A DNA stretch of 64,000 nucleotides. Source: Treponema_C sp050937815. GTDB taxonomy: Bacteria; Spirochaetota; Spirochaetia; Treponematales; Treponemataceae. The stretch is from contig NZ_JACDIJ010000001.1 of NCBI RefSeq assembly GCF_050937815.1, forward strand, positions 620,001-684,000, written 5' to 3'. Both the position numbers and the translations under genes were made by a program. This document shows, piece after piece, positions 59,626 through 64,000 of the stretch (within the stretch, counting starts at the first letter, position 1; the number at the start of each line of letters is the position of its first letter). The notes beneath the pieces were generated by a model. The model was not told where the DNA came from and did no database searches. It saw only the letters and a list, made by a program, of their open reading frames with translations.

Positions 59626-61689
59626 CTATTCGTATAAAACTTCACCGAAACAGGTGTTTCCGTTTTTTACGGCAAAGATTCTGATAAATCGATCCTTTTC
59701 TTTTACCCAAAGTAAATCGCTTACCGTAACTATAACACCCGAACCGCCCTTACGGTTAAGCATTTGTATCATCATTTCGGCATAAAAATTACCCGGATAT
59801 TCGCCAATCCAAAAAAACGGGGCAGCCGGATCTTTTGTAACGGGTTGTCCGTTTACGGAAACGGGTTTTCCGTTTTCAAGGCGAACAGTAACCGTATTAC
59901 CGCTGAACGGAGATTGGTATTCGATTTCTTCGAATTTTTCATCGTAACGAGTCCAGCGAATATCCCATTCGCCCTTATTCCTTCTTTTCCATACCGCCGA
60001 TTGTCTTAAGCCGGGGCCGTACTCTTGTATAAGCTCATGTATACCGTCTCCGTCGGTATCGGAAAGGGTTTTATATAAATATAATCCCTTTGCGTCATTT
60101 TCGGTTCCGAATAAATTCATACTCAGCCGGACAGCTTCTGTTGGACTGCGGTATTCCGGAGCTTTTTCAATATCAAAACCGTATATTTCGGTGACTTCGT
60201 AACTTCCGTTTTTATCCCAATCGACATTTCTAAATCGCAGTATACCGTTTTCAAAATGTCCGTAAGCATAAGGGGTTCCCCTGTCCGTGTAAGTTGCATT
60301 TTGTATTCTTCCCTCGAACAAACTGAACCTGACGGAACCGTGTGCATACTCATTGGACTTGCGTTCAATCGTATGCGATAAAGAAAATATATGTTCTTTG
60401 GAAAAATCTTTTAAATCATCTTGTAAAACGGGAACGTATAATACGGTTCCGCCGTACTTTTCCATAACCGTATCTTTTATGATATTGACCGGAGTTCCGA
60501 ATAAAGTATTGTCGCGTATATCATAGCTTTCTTTTGTATCCTCGTATATGATACGTGCAATCGAAGGCCATTCACCGTACCACACATTTATTTTTTCATT
60601 ACAAAGCTCTAATTTTACGGGAATGCCGTAATCGCAGTCCGCAACCCAATCAAGACGGCCGTCTTGTTCTTTGTCGTATTCGATAATAAAAGGACGGCCG
60701 AGCCGATACCGGGTCTTTATATCTGCAATACCGTCATTATTCGTATCAAAACAAATCGTACCGGCAAAAACGGCATAAAAGTTGCGTAAGCGTTCTTTTA
60801 AGCGCTCATCGGTAATCAGCGACACAAAGGCCCTTAAATGTGTATAATCTATTGTTTGATTTAAAAAGGGAAACATATAATCAAAAGCTTTTTCTTCGCT
60901 AAGCAATCCGGCTTGTAATGCATACACGGCATAGAGGGGATCCGTTTTTCCGTACGCATTCCACGAGCGAAGCAAACGCTTTTTTTCATCGGCGGAAAAA
61001 CCGAATGCAGAGGCTTTTAACAAAATGTCCGGATCGGCATCCTGTAAAACTCTAATCCGTGATAAAAAAAGCGAAAGAAGCTCATCGAAAACAAGTTTAT
61101 TGTTTGAGTTTGCCTCGTCATTCGAAAAAGCGGCATTTTCACAATCAAAAAACAACACGGCAAAGCGCTCGTCTTCGGGAAATTGAAATGCCGCCCGCTT
61201 AACGACGAGCCGCGCCTCCTGCACATCTCCTAAAAGATACAAAGCCTTTGCACGGGTATATAACGCATCTTTACCGGAAAGTACGGGCATTTCATCCAAA
61301 AGTAAAACGGCAGCGGCGGGTTTTGCCGTCTTTGTATATAAATCCGCAAGTAAAAGCCGCGCAGCATCGCGGTTATAGTCGTACCAGCGGTTTTGCAAAG
61401 CTGCCGTAAGAAGAGGTTCAATCATATAGGCGGGTAACCCGCGCACCGACATACTGAGCGCTTGAATATAATACAAATCGGCTATTGTATCATCGTAAAC
61501 CAAACCTAAGGCCGCTTGGGACGAGGCTTTTTCATATTCTTCACGTATAAGAAGTTTTTTCGCGCTGTCTATATAGCGCAAAGCGGTTTTGGTATACTGT
61601 TCCGGATTTTGTGAAAATACATGTACGGCAACAACACAAAGATAAGCAAAGATAAAAAAATGCCGTAAAACAAACACCGATTTTCGCAT
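59626..61689 (-). CDS. Exported TPR protein with DxDxDG calcium-type loops
   Basis: 687 residues, signal peptide to about 26 (VHVFSQ). Residues 30-200 form TPR-like helical repeats (ALRYIDSAKKLLIREEYEKASSQAALGL, AADTLL-like helices). The remainder is beta-rich and contains at least four DxDxDG-type loops: DTNNDGIADI, DKEQDGRLDW, DWDKNGSYEV and DTDGDGIHEL, which usually bind calcium. SD AAGGAGG precedes ATG 61689. Starts 46 bp after ftsH. No named family recognised; similar proteins occur in treponemes next to ftsH-type genes. Confidence 0.8.
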   Translation of the reverse strand: MRKSVFVLRHFFIFAYLCVVAVHVFSQNPEQYTKTALRYIDSAKKLLIREEYEKASSQAALGLVYDDTIADLYYIQALSMSVRGLPAYMIEPLLTAALQNRWYDYNRDAARLLLADLYTKTAKPAAAVLLLDEMPVLSGKDALYTRAKALYLLGDVQEARLVVKRAAFQFPEDERFAVLFFDCENAAFSNDEANSNNKLVFDELLSLFLSRIRVLQDADPDILLKASAFGFSADEKKRLLRSWNAYGKTDPLYAVYALQAGLLSEEKAFDYMFPFLNQTIDYTHLRAFVSLITDERLKERLRNFYAVFAGTICFDTNNDGIADIKTRYRLGRPFIIEYDKEQDGRLDWVADCDYGIPVKLELCNEKINVWYGEWPSIARIIYEDTKESYDIRDNTLFGTPVNIIKDTVMEKYGGTVLYVPVLQDDLKDFSKEHIFSLSHTIERKSNEYAHGSVRFSLFEGRIQNATYTDRGTPYAYGHFENGILRFRNVDWDKNGSYEVTEIYGFDIEKAPEYRSPTEAVRLSMNLFGTENDAKGLYLYKTLSDTDGDGIHELIQEYGPGLRQSAVWKRRNKGEWDIRWTRYDEKFEEIEYQSPFSGNTVTVRLENGKPVSVNGQPVTKDPAAPFFWIGEYPGNFYAEMMIQMLNRKGGSGVIVTVSDLLWVKEKDRFIRIFAVKNGNTCFGEVLYE

Positions 61690-61735
61690 AACCGCCTCCT
61701 TTTTACAATTCAGCTTTGCACTTCAACTTTATACT

Positions 61736-63715
61736 TCAGCTTTCGGCAGTACCTCGCCTGCGCAAATTGACGCGCGGCCCTTCCAAACCGCTTCCGGCTT
61801 CTTCTTCGTTTTCGGCCGGCTCTTTAAGCGGCTCAATGCCGAGCAGTTCGCGCACTTCCGTATCGTCAAGGGTTTCTTTTTCAACTAAAGCTTGGGTAAG
61901 CTTATCCAATTGATCGCGGTGCTCGGTTAGGATTTTTACCGCACGCTTTTTCGCTTCGGTTAAGATTTTTTCGACGGCACGGTCTATCTTTTGGGCGCTT
62001 TCTTCCGAATATCCTTTGCGCCGCTCGATTTCTTTTCCCATAAAAATAGGCTCGTCTTCCTTACCGTAGGAAACCGCGCCCAAATCTTCGGACATTCCCC
62101 ATTCGCATACCATGCGGCGCGCAATATCGGTTGCCCGCTGTATATCGTTTTGGGTGCCCGTAGTCGTATCGCCGTAGACAATCGATTCGGCCGCATAACC
62201 GCCGAACATAATAACCAGCTGGTCTTTAAGCCAGCTTTTTGTGTGAGAATAGGAATCTTCTTTAGGAAGACCGACGGTAAGGCCGAGTGCCCTCCCTCGC
62301 GGAATAATCGTTACCTTATGCAAAGGAGAGGCATGCTCCAAATAATAGTACGGGAGGGCGTGCCCCGCTTCATGACATGCGGTCATTACGCGCTCTTTTT
62401 CGGGCATAACCATTGATTCGCGGGCAACCCCCATAAGGATTTTATCGCGCGCTTGTTCCAATTCGGTAAAGGACACCTTTTCTTTGTTTTTGCGTGCCGC
62501 AAATAAGGCCGCTTCGTTTATCATATTCGATAAGTCCGCCCCGCTCATGCCTGAAGTGGCGCGCGCAAAATGCTTAAAGTCCACATCGTCGGTAATTTTG
62601 ATTTTTTTTGCATGAACGAGTAAAATCGATTCGCGCTCTTTAATGTCGGGAAGCGTAACGTGTACTTGGCGGTCGAAACGGCCGGGACGCAAAAGCGCGG
62701 GATCCAAAACGTCGGGGCGGTTGGTCGCCGCCAACACGATAACGCCGTCCTTATTGTCGAATCCGTCCATTTCCACCAGCATTTGATTTAAAGTTTGCTC
62801 GCGCTCATCGTGGCCGCCGCCGAAACCGGCACCGCGCGCGCGTCCTACCGCGTCAAGCTCGTCTATAAAGATAATCGCGGGCGCACGTTTTCTTCCCTGT
62901 TCGAATAAATCGCGTACACGGCTTGCACCTACACCCACAAACATTTCGACAAAATCGCTTCCCGAAATGTGCAAAAACGAAACGTCGGCTTCACCGGCGA
63001 CTGCGCGCGCCAAAAGGGTTTTACCCGTTCCGGGACTGCCGACCAAAAGCACGCCGCTGGGTATTTTTGCGCCGATTTCGCGGTATTTTTTGGGATTTTT
63101 CAAAAAATCGACGATTTCCGCCAGTTCTTTTTTCGCTTCTTCCTGACCGGCGACATCGCTGAAGGTTACCTTTTTTTTGTTATTGTCGAAAAGGCGTGCC
63201 CTGCTTTTTCCGAACTGCATGCCGCGGCTGTTTTGCATGGACATTTGCCGCATAATAAAAAATACAAAAAGAATCATTAATAAAAGCGGCAAATACTCAA
63301 ACAGCTCGGTTAAAACACTCGGCTTTGAAATTTTGCCCGAAACGCTTACACCGTTTTGCTCCAAAAAGAACATAAGACCGGGGTCCTCATAGGGAATAAC
63401 GGTTTGAAAGCGTGACTGCATATCGGAGGCCGCATTTGCCGAACGCATGGTTCCCAAAATCGTTTTTTGATCCTGAATTTGAACTTCGCTGATATGTTTT
63501 TGTTCGACAGCCTCTAAAAAATCACTGTACGATATAATCGGATACGTATTCGATTCCCTGTCCGTAATAGCGGTAAAAATGAAAAAAATTGCAAACATCA
63601 TCAACAGGGTAATTAAAAAACGGCCGACCGGCGGTTTTATATTGGGAGCCTTATGTTCCGGCCCCTTACCGTTTTTTTGTGATGTATGTTTTGAAAAGGA
63701 CTGTTTTTTATTCAT
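61736..63715 (-). CDS. ftsH: ATP-dependent zinc metalloprotease FtsH
   Basis: 659 residues. Two membrane segments (about 32-50 and 140-158) enclose a periplasmic domain; AAA module with Walker A LLVGSPGTGKTLLARA, the pore loop FVEMFVGVGASRVRDLF, Walker B IIFIDELDA and the second region of homology; protease motif ACHEAGHALPYY. Degrades membrane and regulatory proteins. SD AAGGAA precedes ATG 63715. The preceding gene is tilS, the standard tilS-ftsH order. Confidence 0.97.
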   Translation of the reverse strand: MNKKQSFSKHTSQKNGKGPEHKAPNIKPPVGRFLITLLMMFAIFFIFTAITDRESNTYPIISYSDFLEAVEQKHISEVQIQDQKTILGTMRSANAASDMQSRFQTVIPYEDPGLMFFLEQNGVSVSGKISKPSVLTELFEYLPLLLMILFVFFIMRQMSMQNSRGMQFGKSRARLFDNNKKKVTFSDVAGQEEAKKELAEIVDFLKNPKKYREIGAKIPSGVLLVGSPGTGKTLLARAVAGEADVSFLHISGSDFVEMFVGVGASRVRDLFEQGRKRAPAIIFIDELDAVGRARGAGFGGGHDEREQTLNQMLVEMDGFDNKDGVIVLAATNRPDVLDPALLRPGRFDRQVHVTLPDIKERESILLVHAKKIKITDDVDFKHFARATSGMSGADLSNMINEAALFAARKNKEKVSFTELEQARDKILMGVARESMVMPEKERVMTACHEAGHALPYYYLEHASPLHKVTIIPRGRALGLTVGLPKEDSYSHTKSWLKDQLVIMFGGYAAESIVYGDTTTGTQNDIQRATDIARRMVCEWGMSEDLGAVSYGKEDEPIFMGKEIERRKGYSEESAQKIDRAVEKILTEAKKRAVKILTEHRDQLDKLTQALVEKETLDDTEVRELLGIEPLKEPAENEEEAGSGLEGPRVNLRRRGTAES

Positions 63716-63757
63716 GATCGTTCCTTATTACAATGCAAATTATAATACAAAAATATT

Positions 63758-64000
63758 TTAAATTCCTGCCGTAATACCGGCAGATTTAAAAATAAAGAAA
63801 ACACCGGAAAAATCACCGGCACAATCTTTTACATACCAATCGGGATATCCCAAAGGAGCACCCCATATGCATACCGGATTTTGACCATATTCTATTACCG
63901 GTATTAAAGAGGTATGATGCGGCTCTATGTTCCATTCGTTCCATATTTTTTTTAAAGTTTTATGAGTACCTGCGGCAGTTTTAATGCGATCGCCCGGTTT
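63758..64000 (-). CDS. tilS: tRNA(Ile)-lysidine synthase, C-terminal end (5' part outside window)
   Basis: Eighty codons and the stop enter from the right edge. The visible part begins KPGDRIKTAAGTHKTLKKIW and continues IPVIEYGQNPVCIWGAP, matching the C-terminal domain of TilS (RPGDR-like motif, K-x-L-K-K and the substrate-binding sheet). TilS makes lysidine at position 34 of tRNA-Ile(CAU). Its position directly before ftsH supports the call. Confidence 0.75.
   Translation of the reverse strand, partial: KPGDRIKTAAGTHKTLKKIWNEWNIEPHHTSLIPVIEYGQNPVCIWGAPLGYPDWYVKDCAGDFSGVFFIFKSAGITAGI

Overview
The window is chromosomal DNA from a host-associated spirochaete, most probably an oral- or gut-type Treponema. 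This rests on gene content, not a database search: treponemal-type leucine-rich-repeat and SUMF1-like lipoproteins, many spirochaetal lipoboxes, a four-helix-bundle (S23/IVP) protein, a motility-associated DUF115 protein, Rpn-type transposases, HU-like/DUF4469 proteins, and moderate GC with many A and T runs.

Layout. 0-5.8 kb is an accessory lipoprotein locus on the minus strand: a partial LRR lipoprotein, an intact and a broken SUMF1-fold lipoprotein sharing one leader, a four-helix-bundle gene, a frameshifted outer-membrane-type gene and a further lipoprotein, separated by heptanucleotide satellite blocks. 6-15 kb is housekeeping: rpsP-khpA-rimM-trmD-rplS, a YihY-type membrane protein with a cyclic-nucleotide domain, a rhamnulokinase-like kinase, pyrG and guaA. 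15.2-21.7 kb is an AT-rich insert with a YesN/YesM-type two-component system and a three-gene ABC importer. 22-29.4 kb has a tRNA-binding protein, a decayed higBA module, five tRNAs (His, Arg, Lys, Leu, Gly), a flavin-dependent reductase lipoprotein, a LarA-family protein and a KdgT-type transporter. 29.4-38.5 kb has tig-clpP-clpX, a glycosyltransferase, a DEAD-box helicase, a SurA/PpiD-like chaperone and a DUF115 protein. 38.5-50.1 kb has a broken RelE-type module, BrnTA, a GH114-like/ROK-kinase operon, cutC, a 926-residue ankyrin lipoprotein, a TrpR-like regulator, tatD, a rhodanese lipoprotein and an AGE-family epimerase. 50.1-55.97 kb is a repeat-rich hotspot holding an intact Rpn nuclease gene, Rpn and DUF4469 fragments, a DUF4469 gene interrupted by a hairpin-rich element, one lipoprotein and long hairpin arrays. 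55.98-64 kb returns to core genes: lepA, a DegP-like protease, a TPR protein, ftsH and the end of tilS.

The two most unusual patterns are these. First, at least twelve genes have a good sigma-70-type -10 box only 5-8 nt before the start codon and no Shine-Dalgarno sequence, so they look leaderless; three pairs are divergent genes only 30-49 bp apart. Second, the 51.7-55.5 kb arrays contain families of perfect hairpins whose loops are conserved while both arms change together. One copy of this element interrupts a DUF4469 gene, which suggests a mobile or recombining structured element. A third candidate is the 0-3 kb locus, where hypervariable C-terminal ends of SUMF1/C-lectin-fold lipoproteins resemble targets of a diversity-generating retroelement. 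No reverse transcriptase or template repeat is visible in the window.
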